This document shows, piece after piece, positions 40,719-49,712 of a DNA stretch of 64,000 bases (within the stretch, counting starts at the first letter, position 1; every line of letters starts with the position of its first letter). Origin of the DNA: Bordetella petrii. Lineage in GTDB: Bacteria > Pseudomonadota > Gammaproteobacteria > Burkholderiales > Burkholderiaceae_B. The position numbers and the translations under genes were made by a program. The stretch lies in assembly GCF_000067205.1 (NCBI RefSeq), contig NC_010170.1, positions 434,001-498,000 on the forward strand. The letters are read 5' to 3'. The notes below the pieces were generated by a model. That model searched no databases. It saw only the letters and a program-made list of their open reading frames with translations, and was not told where the DNA came from.

Positions 40719-41458
40719 TACTTGATCGGTATGGCTTGCACGCCGTTGACCGTGCCGCCGCCGCCGGACTCGATGGGAGCGGCATGCTGCTGCGCGCCGC
40801 CGCCGCTGGATTGCGAGCCTTGCGGCTGCGTACCCGGACCCGACAGCCGCAGCGCTTCGTCGCGGCTGATGATTTCGAACAACTTGACCACCTTGGCCAC
40901 GCCGCCGACTTCAGAGGCGGCCGTGGCGGCATAGTTGCCTTCGGCTTCGGTGACCAGACCCATCAGGTATACCACGCTGCGGTCGGTGGTGACGGCGATG
41001 GTGGCCGACGGGACGTATTTGGTGTTCAACAGCGCGGTCTTGACCTTGGAGGTCAGCCAGGTGTCGTTCGAGCGGGTGGCGAACGAGGCGGCCGGGCCGA
41101 CGTTGAGCTGGTTGACCACCGATTTGACGTGCTGGATGCCCTGCGCCACCGTGGTGGCCTGCGCCTTGGCGGCCTCGGAGGGCACATCGCCGGTCAGCAG
41201 CACCACGCTGTTGTACGACATGGCATTGACGCGCGCGGCGTCGCCCAGTTTTTCGCTGATCTGGCGTTCGGCCTTGAAGGCGATGTTCTGGTCTTCGAGC
41301 TGCGCGCCCGAGGTGCGGCGGTCGGTGATGACCACGGCGGTGGTGGCGGCCGCGCCCCCGACCACCAACGGCGCGCAGGCCGACAGGGATAGGGCGGCGG
41401 TGCCGAGCAGGGCGGCCAGCAGCAGGGGGCGGGCAACGGTCTTGGCGTCGGGCATCAT
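40718..41458 (-). CDS. dolP: BON-domain outer-membrane lipoprotein DolP (YraP)
   Basis: A 246-residue lipoprotein. The signal peptide ends in the lipobox LSAC (LGTAALSLSACAPLV), followed by two BON domains of about 70 residues each. A low-complexity Gly/Ser/Gln tail (about 200-246, SQSSGGGAQQH) is added compared with the E. coli protein of 191 aa. The neighbours diaA, yraN and rsmI reproduce the E. coli yraL-yraN-diaA-yraP neighbourhood, which supports DolP, a protein that preserves outer-membrane integrity. ATG 41458 overlaps the diaA stop. Confidence 0.88.
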   Translation of the reverse strand: MMPDAKTVARPLLLAALLGTAALSLSACAPLVVGGAAATTAVVITDRRTSGAQLEDQNIAFKAERQISEKLGDAARVNAMSYNSVVLLTGDVPSEAAKAQATTVAQGIQHVKSVVNQLNVGPAASFATRSNDTWLTSKVKTALLNTKYVPSATIAVTTDRSVVYLMGLVTEAEGNYAATAASEVGGVAKVVKLFEIISRDEALRLSGPGTQPQGSQSSGGGAQQHAAPIESGGGGTVNGVQAIPIK

Positions 41459-42057
41459 TCGGTGTCTCCTAGAAGAAGGGCGTCTATACCGTCGCACAGG
41501 GCATGCAGCAGCAGGCCGTGGATTTCCTGGATGCGCATGGTGCGGTCATGCGGCACACATAGATGGACGTCGTGCGCGGTCAGGAGTTCACTGACGACCC
41601 CGCCGCCCTTGCCGGTAAGGGCGATGACGGACATTTCGCGCTCGTGGGCGGCCTGGATGGCGCGGATCACGTTGGCGGAATTGCCGCTGGTGGAAATGGC
41701 CACCAGCACGTCGCCCGGCTGGCCCAGCGCGCTGACCTGGCGTTCGTAGATTTCTTCGAAGCCGTAGTCGTTGCCGACCGCCGTAAGAATGGCGGTATCG
41801 GTGTTCAGGGCCACGCCCGCCAGGGGCAGGCGCTCGCGTTCGAAGCGCCCCACCAGTTCGGCGATGAAATGCTGGGCGTCGGCGGCCGAGCCGCCATTGC
41901 CGCAGGCCAGAATTTTGCCGTTGTTGGCCAGTGCCGCGAAGAGCAGGTCGACCGCGCCGGCCAGGGGGCCCGCCAGCGCGTGCATGCTTTGTTCGCAGAC
42001 AGCCATGGCGTCGCGGAAGTGCGACGTCATCCGAGAGGTCATATCCATGGCCGGCAT
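41455..42057 (-). CDS. diaA: SIS-domain protein DiaA (phosphoheptose isomerase-like)
   Basis: A protein of about 200 residues with one SIS domain, with motifs ILACGNGGSAADAQHFIAEL, VLVAISTSGNSANVIRAI and MRIQEIHGLLLHALCDGID. It is similar to GmhA, but the context between yraN and dolP is that of DiaA, which binds DnaA and helps timely replication initiation. The start is uncertain: ATGs at 42057, 42048 and 42042 are all in frame and no ribosome site is strong. LPS heptose isomerase activity cannot be excluded by sequence alone. Confidence 0.82.
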   Translation of the reverse strand: MPAMDMTSRMTSHFRDAMAVCEQSMHALAGPLAGAVDLLFAALANNGKILACGNGGSAADAQHFIAELVGRFERERLPLAGVALNTDTAILTAVGNDYGFEEIYERQVSALGQPGDVLVAISTSGNSANVIRAIQAAHEREMSVIALTGKGGGVVSELLTAHDVHLCVPHDRTMRIQEIHGLLLHALCDGIDALLLGDTE

Positions 42058-42077
42058 TATCTCACGGCGAGGGGCGG

Positions 42078-42566
42078 CTACAGCGTGAACGCGGCCGGCA
42101 GCCAGTCTGCCCGCCCGGCTTCGAAAGCCACCACATCGAAGCGCACCGGCGGAATGCGGCCGCCCCAATGGCGGCGCGCCAGGTCCGGCAGCAGCAGGGC
42201 GGCGCAACGCAGCAAGCGAGCCCGTTTGGCCCGGCCGACGCTGGCGGCGGCGCCGCCGTATCGGGGGTTTGCCCGGGCCCGGACTTCAACGAGCACCAGC
42301 GTGGCGCCATCGCGCATCACCAGGTCGATTTCGCCGGCCCGGCAGTGCAGGTTGCGCGCCAGCGGCACCAGCCCGGCCCCGGCCAGCAGGCGCAGGGCCT
42401 GGTCTTCGTGGGCAGTGCCCGTCCGCTGGGTAGGCGAGGCGCGCGGGGCCCGCGCCGGGGCAGGACCGCGCGCGGCCCGATGCGCGGCGGCCCGGCGCCG
42501 CTTCATCTGGCGCTGCTGGGCCTGGCGGGCGCGCTCGTAGGCGATTTCCAGGAAAGTGTCGGACAT
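42078..42566 (-). CDS. yraN: UPF0102 family protein YraN
   Basis: A 162-residue protein of the restriction-endonuclease-like UPF0102 family. The nuclease-fold motif is spread over GTAHEDQALRLLAGAGL, RNLHCRAGEIDLVMRDGATLVLVEVRARANPRYGGAAASV and RFDVVAF. About 50 basic, Arg/Ala-rich N-terminal residues precede the domain and are longer than in E. coli. The cellular role of the family is unsettled. It diverges from rsmI. Confidence 0.88.
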   Translation of the reverse strand: MSDTFLEIAYERARQAQQRQMKRRRAAAHRAARGPAPARAPRASPTQRTGTAHEDQALRLLAGAGLVPLARNLHCRAGEIDLVMRDGATLVLVEVRARANPRYGGAAASVGRAKRARLLRCAALLLPDLARRHWGGRIPPVRFDVVAFEAGRADWLPAAFTL

Positions 42567-42668
42567 GGCGGTGCCGGGCCTGCCGGCGCTGAAAGCTGAA
42601 CGGCGCCCCACGTGGACGGGGGCAGGCGGCTACACTGGCACAATTTGCCGCCTAGCCGCCAGCCCCCC

Positions 42669-43607
42669 ATGAATCAGAATGTCCCGCCCGCGACCATCGG
42701 CGATGCCTGGAGCCGCATGGCCGAGCGCGTGTCCGGCCAGCACTGGCCCGAAGCCGCGCTGTATGTCGTGGCCACCCCTATCGGCAACTTGGGCGACCTG
42801 GGCCTGCGCGCCTGGCAGGCCCTGGCCCGCGCCGACGTGATCGCCGCCGAAGACACGCGCTCCAGCCGCAGCCTGCTGGAGGCCTGGGGAATATCCACCC
42901 CCTTGATGGCGGCGCATCGCCACAACGAAGCCGCCGCCGCGCAAGACATCTGCCAGCGCCTGGCGCAGGGCCAGCGGGTGGCGCTGGTATCGGATGCCGG
43001 CGCCCCGGCGGTCAGCGACCCGGGCGCGCGCGTGGTGCGCGCCGTGCGGGCCGCGGGCTATGCGGTGATTCCGGTGCCGGGGCCGAGCGCGGTCATCGCC
43101 GCGCTGATGGGCAGCGGCGTCACGTCCGACGAGAACCCCGCCTATGCGTTCGCGGGCTTCGCGCCGCCCAAGACGGCGGCGCGCCAGCGCTGGCTGCGCT
43201 CGTGGTGCGCGCTGCCCGCGCCGGTGGTGTTGTTCGAGTCGCCGCACCGCTTGGGCGCCTGCCTGGCGGACTTGCTCGAAGTCTGCGGCCCGGCGCGCAT
43301 GCTGACCATCGCGCGCGAGCTCACCAAGCGGTTCGAGCAGATCGCCACCCTGCCGCTATCGCAGGCGGCCGAATGGCTGGCGGCCGATTCGCACCGCGCG
43401 CAGGGCGAGTTCGTGCTGATCGTGCATGCGGCCGAGGCCGATGCCGGGGCCGCCGCCGGGCCCGATGACCCGGCCACCACGGCCTTGCTGGACGCCCTGC
43501 TCGAAAGCCTGTCGGTGCGCGACGCGGCGCGGGTGGCGGCCAAAGTGACCGGACAGCCGCGTGACGCCTTGTATGCGCTGGCCCTGGCCAGAAAGGAATC
43601 CGCATGA
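42669..43607 (+). CDS. rsmI: 16S rRNA (cytidine(1402)-2'-O)-methyltransferase RsmI
   Basis: A 312-residue tetrapyrrole-methylase-fold enzyme that 2'-O-methylates C1402 in the decoding centre. Motifs: LYVVATPIGNLGDLGLRA, IAAEDTRSSRSLLEAWGI, VALVSDAGAPAVSDPGARVV and VIPVPGPSAVIAAL. ATG 42669 gives the conserved start region; an upstream in-frame start would only add unconserved residues. It overlaps ogt by four bases. Confidence 0.95.
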   Translation: MNQNVPPATIGDAWSRMAERVSGQHWPEAALYVVATPIGNLGDLGLRAWQALARADVIAAEDTRSSRSLLEAWGISTPLMAAHRHNEAAAAQDICQRLAQGQRVALVSDAGAPAVSDPGARVVRAVRAAGYAVIPVPGPSAVIAALMGSGVTSDENPAYAFAGFAPPKTAARQRWLRSWCALPAPVVLFESPHRLGACLADLLEVCGPARMLTIARELTKRFEQIATLPLSQAAEWLAADSHRAQGEFVLIVHAAEADAGAAAGPDDPATTALLDALLESLSVRDAARVAAKVTGQPRDALYALALARKESA

Positions 43608-44167
43608 AGCGCCTGGCCGCGAACGAGGCGGTGGCCTATCTGGACACCGACACGCCGCTGGGGGGGCTGCGCCTGGCGGCCAGCGACGATGCGCTGCGCG
43701 GCGCGTGGTTCCTGGATCAATGGGACTTGCCGCCGCCGTCGCCGGCCTGGCGGCTGGCGCCCGGGCATCCCGTTCTGGGGCAGGCGCGGGACGAACTGGC
43801 CCAATGGTTCGCCGGGCAGCGGCGCGAGTTCGAGGTGGCCCTCGACCCGCAAGGCACGGCCTTCCAGCAGGCGGTGTGGCAGGCTCTGCTGCGCCTGCCG
43901 TTCGGCGCCACCTGCAGTTATGGCGACCTGGCCCAGTCCATCGGCCGGCCGAAGTCGGTGCGGGCGGCGGCACAGGCCATTGGGCGCAATCCCATCTCGA
44001 TTTTCATTCCGTGCCATCGCGTGATTGGCCGCGACACCTCATTGACCGGCTTCGGGGGCGGCCTGGCGCGCAAACAGGCGCTGCTGTCGCATGAAGGGCA
44101 CCGCTACCCCGGCCGCGGCGCGCGAACCCGCCGGGTGGATGACGGGCAGGCCGAGCTGCCCTGGTAG
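43604..44167 (+). CDS. ogt: Methylated-DNA--protein-cysteine methyltransferase
   Basis: A 187-residue suicide repair protein that removes alkyl groups from O6-guanine. The C-terminal domain carries AVWQALLRLPFGATCSYGDLA and the active-site Cys in FIPCHRVIGRDTSLTGFGGG, plus the HTH-like region around AAAQAIGRNP. The N-terminal domain is typical of Ogt, with no Ada-type extension. It ends about 45 bp before the convergent rlpA. Confidence 0.93.
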   Translation: MKRLAANEAVAYLDTDTPLGGLRLAASDDALRGAWFLDQWDLPPPSPAWRLAPGHPVLGQARDELAQWFAGQRREFEVALDPQGTAFQQAVWQALLRLPFGATCSYGDLAQSIGRPKSVRAAAQAIGRNPISIFIPCHRVIGRDTSLTGFGGGLARKQALLSHEGHRYPGRGARTRRVDDGQAELPW

Positions 44168-44213
44168 GCCCTGGTGTGGCGTGGCGAGGCGCCTGAGTAC
44201 CGGGTTGGTTGTG

Positions 44214-45182
44214 TCAGGGCGCGGCCAGGCTGGGCAGGATGCCGGTGCGGTCGGCCACCTGGCGGGCCGCGCCCAATGCGGCGGCCCGGTCGTTGTAGGG
44301 GCCGATTCGTACCCGGTACAGGCTGCCGGCCTGCTGCACCATGGCCGCGGGCATGCCCGCGTCGGCATCCAGCTGGCTGTTGACGCGGTGCATCAGGCTC
44401 TGGGCGTTGGCGGGCTGGCTGAACGCGCCCATTTGCAGGTAGACGCCTTGGCCCGCGGGGGGTGGCGCGGCGGCGGGGGCCGTGGCGGCAGACGCCGGCG
44501 CGAGTTCGGTCATGGTCAGTTGGCCAGCCTCCGGCAGCGCGGCGGGGTCTGCCGAGGCCAGGGCCGCGGGCCGGGCGGCTGCCGGGCTGGGCGAGCCGGC
44601 CAGGCTGCGTCCTTGCGACTGCGCCAAGCGGATTTCTTCAGGCAGGATGCGCTCCACCGTCACTTCGCCGCTGCCCGGCCCGATGATGCCGAGCTTGCGC
44701 GCCGCGGCATAGGACAGGTCCATGATGCGGTTGCTGTGGAAGGGCCCGCGGTCGTTGACGCGCACGATGACCGTGCGCCCGTTGATGCTGCTGGTGACCC
44801 GCGCATAACTGGGCAGCGGCATGGTGGGATGGGCCGCCGTCATGGCGTACATGTCGTAGATTTCGCCGATAGACGTGCGCTGGCCATGGAATTTCTTGCC
44901 ATACCAGGAGGCGATGCCGCGCTCTTTGTAGGCATGGTCGTTGTCGGCTATGGGCACGTAGCGTTTGCCGAATACGGTATACGGGCGGTTGGCGCCGCTG
45001 GCCAGCGGCTCGAGCCGCGGCACTGCATCAGGGATATTGTCCAGGTTGGCGGGCGGGTTGGCGCCCGGGCCGTCGTCTTGGTAGTAGCCGCCGGCCTTGC
45101 GCGTGCCGGTCGACGAGCAGCCGGCGATCAGCACGGCCAGGCCCAGCAGCACCGGCGCGAGAATCAGGCGGCTGCGGCTCAT
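44214..45182 (-). CDS. rlpA: RlpA septal-ring lipoprotein, lytic transglycosylase-like
   Basis: A 322-residue lipoprotein. The signal peptide ends in lipobox LIAGC. The double-psi barrel domain covers about 95-190 (GIASWYGKKFHGQRTS, VRVNDRGPFHSNRIMDLSYAAA), followed by an Ala/Pro-rich linker and a C-terminal SPOR domain (VYLQMGAFSQPANAQSLM, YRVRIGPYNDRAAAL). RlpA cleaves or binds denuded septal glycan. ATG 45182 overlaps the rapZ stop by four bases; the longer open frame upstream lies inside rapZ. Confidence 0.92.
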   Translation of the reverse strand: MSRSRLILAPVLLGLAVLIAGCSSTGTRKAGGYYQDDGPGANPPANLDNIPDAVPRLEPLASGANRPYTVFGKRYVPIADNDHAYKERGIASWYGKKFHGQRTSIGEIYDMYAMTAAHPTMPLPSYARVTSSINGRTVIVRVNDRGPFHSNRIMDLSYAAARKLGIIGPGSGEVTVERILPEEIRLAQSQGRSLAGSPSPAAARPAALASADPAALPEAGQLTMTELAPASAATAPAAAPPPAGQGVYLQMGAFSQPANAQSLMHRVNSQLDADAGMPAAMVQQAGSLYRVRIGPYNDRAAALGAARQVADRTGILPSLAAP

Positions 45183-46051
45183 GTGGATTCGTCCGGCAGT
45201 TGCGTGCGATGCCGCACCAGCAGCGGGTCGTGTTCGGCAAAGCGCAGCGCAAGTTGCTCGACCACGTACACCGACCGGTGCTGGCCGCCGGTGCAACCGA
45301 TGGCCACCGTCAGGTAATTGCGCGTATCTTGCGTGTACTGCGGCAGCCAGCGCCGCAAGTAGCCGGCAATGTCGTCGATCATCTGGCCCACGATTTCGAA
45401 ACCGGCCAGCCAGGTGGCCACGGGCTCGTCGCGGCCGGTCAGCGGGCGCAGGGTGCGGTCGTAATAGGGGTTGGGCAGGCAGCGCACGTCGAACACCAGG
45501 TCGGCATCGCTGGGCACGCCGCGCTTGTAGGCGAACGATTCGAAAGTCAGCACCAGCGGGGGCCGGTCGGCCTGCACCAGATCGCGGATCCAGGCGCGCA
45601 ACTGGCCGGGGGTAAGATCGGACGTGTCGATGACGTGTTCCTGGTCGCGCAGCGGGGCGAGCAGGTCGCGTTCGAGCGCGATGCAGTCCAGCAACGACGG
45701 CGTCTGGCCGCCGCGCGACAGGCGGTCGGTAAGCGGATGGCGGCGGCGCGATTCAGAATACCGCTGGGCCAGGGTGTGCGTATTGGCGTCCAGGAAGACC
45801 ACCCGCAGCGAGGTGCCCATGGCGCGCATGGCGGTAATGACGCCTGGCAGCTCGGCCAGTTCGCCGGGCGAGCGCACGTCGATGGCAATGGCGACACGTT
45901 CCAGGCCGTCGTCGCGCGCGCCGGCGACGAACTCGCTGAGAAACCGCACCGGCAGGTTGTCGATACAGGTATAGCCGGCGTCTTCGAGCATACGCAGCGC
46001 CACCGACTTGCCTGAGCCGGAGATGCCGGTAATGAGGACAACTTTTAGCAT
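45179..46051 (-). CDS. rapZ: RapZ/YvcJ-family nucleotide-binding protein
   Basis: A 290-residue protein with Walker A GISGSGKSVALRMLEDAGY at the N-terminus and the C-terminal domain with LVLTFESFAYKRGVPSDADLVFDVRCLPNPYY and IGCTGGQHRSVYVVEQLA. In enterobacteria RapZ binds GlmZ RNA and controls GlmS; in other bacteria it is linked, as here, to hprK and ptsN. Two cytochrome c genes separate it from hprK in this window. Its role outside enterobacteria is less certain. Confidence 0.94.
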   Translation of the reverse strand: MLKVVLITGISGSGKSVALRMLEDAGYTCIDNLPVRFLSEFVAGARDDGLERVAIAIDVRSPGELAELPGVITAMRAMGTSLRVVFLDANTHTLAQRYSESRRRHPLTDRLSRGGQTPSLLDCIALERDLLAPLRDQEHVIDTSDLTPGQLRAWIRDLVQADRPPLVLTFESFAYKRGVPSDADLVFDVRCLPNPYYDRTLRPLTGRDEPVATWLAGFEIVGQMIDDIAGYLRRWLPQYTQDTRNYLTVAIGCTGGQHRSVYVVEQLALRFAEHDPLLVRHRTQLPDEST

Positions 46052-46243
46052 GGTCTTGATTGTTGCATGATTTTGCCGCCGGAATGCGCGCGCAATCCCC
46101 TCTGATGACCGTGAACTGCACGATCGTTCCTGTGCCTTCCGCCCCGATAGGGTAACCTTGTACCGCCGGGGCGTTTGGCCCCGTTTTATCAGCATACGCA
46201 GTCAGCATACGCAGCAATGTCAGCAATTCCCCTTTTCTACTAT

Positions 46244-46966
46244 ATGTCGCGGACGCGGCGCTACCTTGCCGCGCTGGCCGCGGCGGGCGCGGCGCTGGCC
46301 TGGCCGGCCGGGCCAGCCGCGGCCCAGGCCGCCACCTTGCAGCCGGACACCATGCAGGCGCGCGTCGCGGCCTGTACAGCCTGTCATGGCGAGCAGGGCA
46401 AGGCGGGACCCGACGGCTACTATCCGCGCCTGGCCGGCAAGCCGGCCGACTATCTGTACCACCAACTGCTGAATTTCCGCGATGGCGTGCGTCAATACCG
46501 GCCCATGGCGCACCTGCTGGTCGGGCTGCCGGATGCCTATCTGCGTGAAATCGCCGCCTATTTCGCCGACCAGCACGTGCCGTATCCGCCGCCGGCGGCG
46601 CCGGCCGCGTCGGCCGGCATGCTGGAGCAGGGCCGCGTGCTGGCCACCCAGGGCGATCCGGCACGCGGGCTGCCAGCCTGCGTAGCCTGCCACGGCGCCG
46701 CGCTCAGCGGCCTGGCGCCGGCCATTCCAGGCCTGCTGGGCCTGCCGCGCGACTACATTGGCGCGCAGATCGGCGGCTGGAAAAACGGCCTGCGCCGCGC
46801 GGCCGAGCCCGATTGCATGGGCGACATCGCCGCCAAACTGACGCCGCAAGACATCGGCGCCCTGTCGGCGTGGCTGTCGTCGCGCCCCGTGGTCGAACCT
46901 TACGTGCCGGATCCGGCCGGTTCGACGAACTTGCCTGCCGAATGCGGCAGCCAGGCACAACGCTAA
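46244..46966 (+). CDS. Dihaem c-type cytochrome, periplasmic (c4-like)
   Basis: A 240-residue exported cytochrome with a signal peptide (about 1-29, ending AAAQA) and two haem sites, C44-TAC-H48 and C146-VAC-H150, each in a separate domain as in cytochrome c4. ATG 46244 is chosen because it begins a clean signal peptide; an ATG at 46217 would add nine residues. Neither has a strong ribosome site. The next gene, a trihaem cytochrome, starts nine bases after the stop. No dehydrogenase is encoded nearby, so the electron donor is unknown. Confidence 0.85.
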   Translation: MSRTRRYLAALAAAGAALAWPAGPAAAQAATLQPDTMQARVAACTACHGEQGKAGPDGYYPRLAGKPADYLYHQLLNFRDGVRQYRPMAHLLVGLPDAYLREIAAYFADQHVPYPPPAAPAASAGMLEQGRVLATQGDPARGLPACVACHGAALSGLAPAIPGLLGLPRDYIGAQIGGWKNGLRRAAEPDCMGDIAAKLTPQDIGALSAWLSSRPVVEPYVPDPAGSTNLPAECGSQAQR

Positions 46967-46975
46967 GGGGCCGGC

Positions 46976-48265
46976 ATGAAACGCATCATCGCTTATAGCC
47001 TGCTGGCCGTGCTGCTGGCTTGCGCGGCGGCGCTTGCCGCCCTGTACTGGATGGGCACGCGCGACGACGCCGTGCCGGCCGCCACCACCGCGCCTGCCGA
47101 TGCCGCGGGCATGGTCGAACAGGGGCGCTACCTGGCCCGCCTGGGCAATTGCATGGCCTGCCATACGGCGCAGGGCGGTAAAGCCTACGCCGGCGGCACG
47201 CCGATTCCCACGCCGTTCGGTACGTTGTACGGCCCGAACATCACGCCTGATCCGCAAACCGGCATCGGCGGCTGGAGTGCCGACGATTTCTGGCAGGCGC
47301 TGCACAATGGCAAGTCGAAAGACGGCAGCCTGCTGTATCCGGCCTTTCCGTACACCGAGTACACCCGCATTTCCCGGGCCGACGCCGATGCGCTGTTCGC
47401 CTACCTGCGCACCATCGAACCCGTGGAGCAGCCCAGCCGTTCGCACGAGCTGGCGTTCCCGTACGACCAGCGCGGCCTGCTGGCCTTCTGGCGCGCCCTG
47501 TATTTCCGGCCTGGCGTGCACCAGCCCGAAGCCGGTGAAAGCGAGCCCTGGAACCGCGGCCGCTACCTGGTGGAAGGCCTGGGGCACTGCGCGGCCTGCC
47601 ATGCGCCCCGCAATCGCCTGGGCGCTACCCGCGCGGCAGATGGCCTGGCCGGCGGCCTGATCGCGGGGCTGGACTGGTACGCGCCGCCGCTGGGCAACGA
47701 CCCGGCCACCGGACTGGGCCGCTGGAGCGCGCAAGACATCGCTACCCTGCTGCAAACCGGCATGGCGCGGCACTCTACCGCGAGCGGCCCGATGGCCGAA
47801 GTGGTGCTGGGCAGCTCGCAATACCTCAGCGACGCCGACGCGCTGGCCATGGGCACGTATTTGAAATCCCTGCCCGCCACGCCGGCGGCCGGGAGCGAAC
47901 AGCCGCCGGCGCAGCCTTCGGCGGCGCTGATGGACCTGGGCGGCAAGCTGTACCAGCAGCACTGCTCACAGTGCCACCAGGAACAGGGGCAGGGCAGTGG
48001 CACGGCCTGGCCCGCGCTGGCGGGCAACCCCACGGTGACGGCGCCTTCGGCGGTCAATGCGATCCGCATGGTGCTCGACGGGGGCTACGCGCCGGCCACA
48101 GCCGCCAATCCGCGGCCGCATGGCATGCCGCCGTTCGCGCCGGTACTGGCCGACAATGACGTCGCCGCGCTGGTTTCTTATATTCGTTCCAGCTGGGGCA
48201 ACCAGGCCGGTCGCGTCACGCCGTTCGAGGTCAAGCGCGTGCGCGATGCGTCTACGTTGAATTAG
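46976..48265 (+). CDS. Trihaem c-type cytochrome, membrane-anchored
   Basis: A 429-residue cytochrome with an N-terminal helix (AYSLLAVLLACAAALAALYW) that probably stays as an anchor and three haem sites: CMACH near 59, CAACH near 206 and CSQCH near 332. Layout and motifs such as GPNITPDPQTGIGGWSADDF resemble the cytochrome subunit of membrane alcohol or gluconate dehydrogenases, which passes electrons to quinone or oxidase. The catalytic subunits are not present here. It is followed by a strong terminator. Confidence 0.87.
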   Translation: MKRIIAYSLLAVLLACAAALAALYWMGTRDDAVPAATTAPADAAGMVEQGRYLARLGNCMACHTAQGGKAYAGGTPIPTPFGTLYGPNITPDPQTGIGGWSADDFWQALHNGKSKDGSLLYPAFPYTEYTRISRADADALFAYLRTIEPVEQPSRSHELAFPYDQRGLLAFWRALYFRPGVHQPEAGESEPWNRGRYLVEGLGHCAACHAPRNRLGATRAADGLAGGLIAGLDWYAPPLGNDPATGLGRWSAQDIATLLQTGMARHSTASGPMAEVVLGSSQYLSDADALAMGTYLKSLPATPAAGSEQPPAQPSAALMDLGGKLYQQHCSQCHQEQGQGSGTAWPALAGNPTVTAPSAVNAIRMVLDGGYAPATAANPRPHGMPPFAPVLADNDVAALVSYIRSSWGNQAGRVTPFEVKRVRDASTLN

Positions 48266-48285
48266 GGCCGGTTCGCGGCAACACC

Positions 48286-48313
48286 AGGCCGCCCGCGTGG
48301 GGCGGCCTTTTTA
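48286..48313 (+). terminator. Rho-independent terminator after the cytochrome pair
   Basis: AGGCCGCCC (48286-48294) pairs with GGGCGGCCT (48300-48308) around a five-base loop, followed by TTTTTATTT. It ends the cytochrome operon and overlaps the last bases of the convergent hprK. Confidence 0.9.
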
Positions 48314-49237
48314 TTTGCTGCTTTGCAGGATCGCCATGGCCTGGCGTTCCATGAATTCGCCCAGGGTGTCGATGCCGCGCAGTTTCAGGATGGTATTGCG
48401 CACGGCAGCCTCGACCAGCACCGCCAGATTGCGGCCCGCCGCCACTTGCAGCATGACTTTGCGCACCGGCATGCCCAGCATGTCCTGGGTGATGTCTTGC
48501 AGCGGCAGGCGTTCGAATTTGTCTTGTGCGGTGGCGCGCACCAGATGCACGATGAGCTTCAGGCGCATTTTGCGGCGCACCGAGGTTTCGCCGAAGATGG
48601 TGCGGATATCGAGCAGGCCCAGGCCTCGCACTTCCAGCATGTTCTGCAGCAGGGGCGGGCAGTGGCCTTCGATCATGCCGGGCGCGATGCGCGAGAATTC
48701 CACCGCATCGTCGGCCACCAGGCCGTGTCCGCGCGAAATCAGTTCAAGCGCCAGTTCGCTCTTGCCCAGCCCCGATTCGCCGGTGATCAGCACCCCCAGG
48801 CCCAGCACGTCCATGAAGACGCCGTGCACGGTGGTGGTGGGCGCGAGTTTTTTGCCCAGGTAGATGCGCAGCAGGTCGATGAGCTGGGCGGCCGCCACGG
48901 GGGTGGACAGCAGCGGCACCTGGTGCTGGTCGCACTGGTCGATCAGGTCTTGCGGCGGCGACAGGCCATCGGCCAGCAGAATGGCCGGCACCCCGCCGAT
49001 GAGCAGCTCGTCCATGTGGTGCGTGCGGCGGCGCAGGTCGAAACGGCTGTAGTAAGCCAGCTCTTCCTGGCCGAACACCTGGATGCGTGACGGGTGAATG
49101 AGGTTCAGGTGGCCGACCAGGTCGGCGGCGGCCATGCCGTCGTCGCGGATGTTGCGCTCGGCGGCGCCATGGCCCGCGATCCAGTTGAAGGGGATGTTGT
49201 CGGCGTTGTCGTCGACCAGTTCCTGCACGGTAAGCAT
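48311..49237 (-). CDS. hprK: HPr kinase/phosphorylase
   Basis: A 308-residue bifunctional enzyme that phosphorylates HPr on Ser and reverses this with phosphate. Walker A is GVLITGESGLGKSELALEL; the HprK signature LEVRGLGLLDIRTIFGE follows. The N-terminal domain (about 1-130) is typical. In proteobacteria lacking sugar PTS permeases, HprK works with PtsN and RapZ in regulation rather than sugar uptake. It starts 20 bp after ptsN on the same strand. Confidence 0.95.
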   Translation of the reverse strand: MLTVQELVDDNADNIPFNWIAGHGAAERNIRDDGMAAADLVGHLNLIHPSRIQVFGQEELAYYSRFDLRRRTHHMDELLIGGVPAILLADGLSPPQDLIDQCDQHQVPLLSTPVAAAQLIDLLRIYLGKKLAPTTTVHGVFMDVLGLGVLITGESGLGKSELALELISRGHGLVADDAVEFSRIAPGMIEGHCPPLLQNMLEVRGLGLLDIRTIFGETSVRRKMRLKLIVHLVRATAQDKFERLPLQDITQDMLGMPVRKVMLQVAAGRNLAVLVEAAVRNTILKLRGIDTLGEFMERQAMAILQSSK

Positions 49238-49256
49238 GGCAGCGGCTCTAAGAGAG

Positions 49257-49712
49257 TCAGCGTTGGCCCGTGGTGAGCATCCGGTGCACTTCGGCCGGGT
49301 CGGTTTCAGTGGCCAGGGCCTCGCGCAGTGCTTTGTTGGACATGAGCTGCGCCAGTTCGGCCAGGATATCCAGGTGCTGCTGCGTGGCGGTTTCGGGCAC
49401 CAGCAGGCACATCAGCATGGCCACCGGCTGGCCGTCGGGCGCGTCGAACGGCACGGGCTGCGCCAGGCGCACGAACGCCGCCAACGGCTCTGCCAACCCC
49501 TTGACGCGGCCATGCGGCACGGCCACGCCTTGTCCCAGGGCGGTGGACCCCAGGCGCTCGCGGGCGAACAGGCTGTCGAACACAATGGTTCTGGCCAGCC
49601 CGTGGTGGTTTTCGAATAGCAGTCCGGCCTGCTCGAACGCCCGTTTCTTGCTGGTGGCGTGCATGTCGAGAACGACGTTGCCGGCGGGGAGAATGCGCGA
49701 CAAATGATTCAT
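49257..49712 (-). CDS. ptsN: Nitrogen-regulatory PTS EIIA protein
   Basis: A 151-residue EIIA of the fructose/mannitol type with the phosphorylatable His in GVAVPHGRVKGL, ERLGSTALGQG before it and LVPETATQQHLDILAELAQL after it. It takes part in the PTS-Ntr phosphorelay that reports nitrogen and potassium status. ATG 49712 starts at the conserved MNHLSRILPAGNVVLD; a second ATG at 49721 would add three residues, and neither has a clear ribosome site. It lies between hpf and hprK. Confidence 0.93.
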   Translation of the reverse strand: MNHLSRILPAGNVVLDMHATSKKRAFEQAGLLFENHHGLARTIVFDSLFARERLGSTALGQGVAVPHGRVKGLAEPLAAFVRLAQPVPFDAPDGQPVAMLMCLLVPETATQQHLDILAELAQLMSNKALREALATETDPAEVHRMLTTGQR

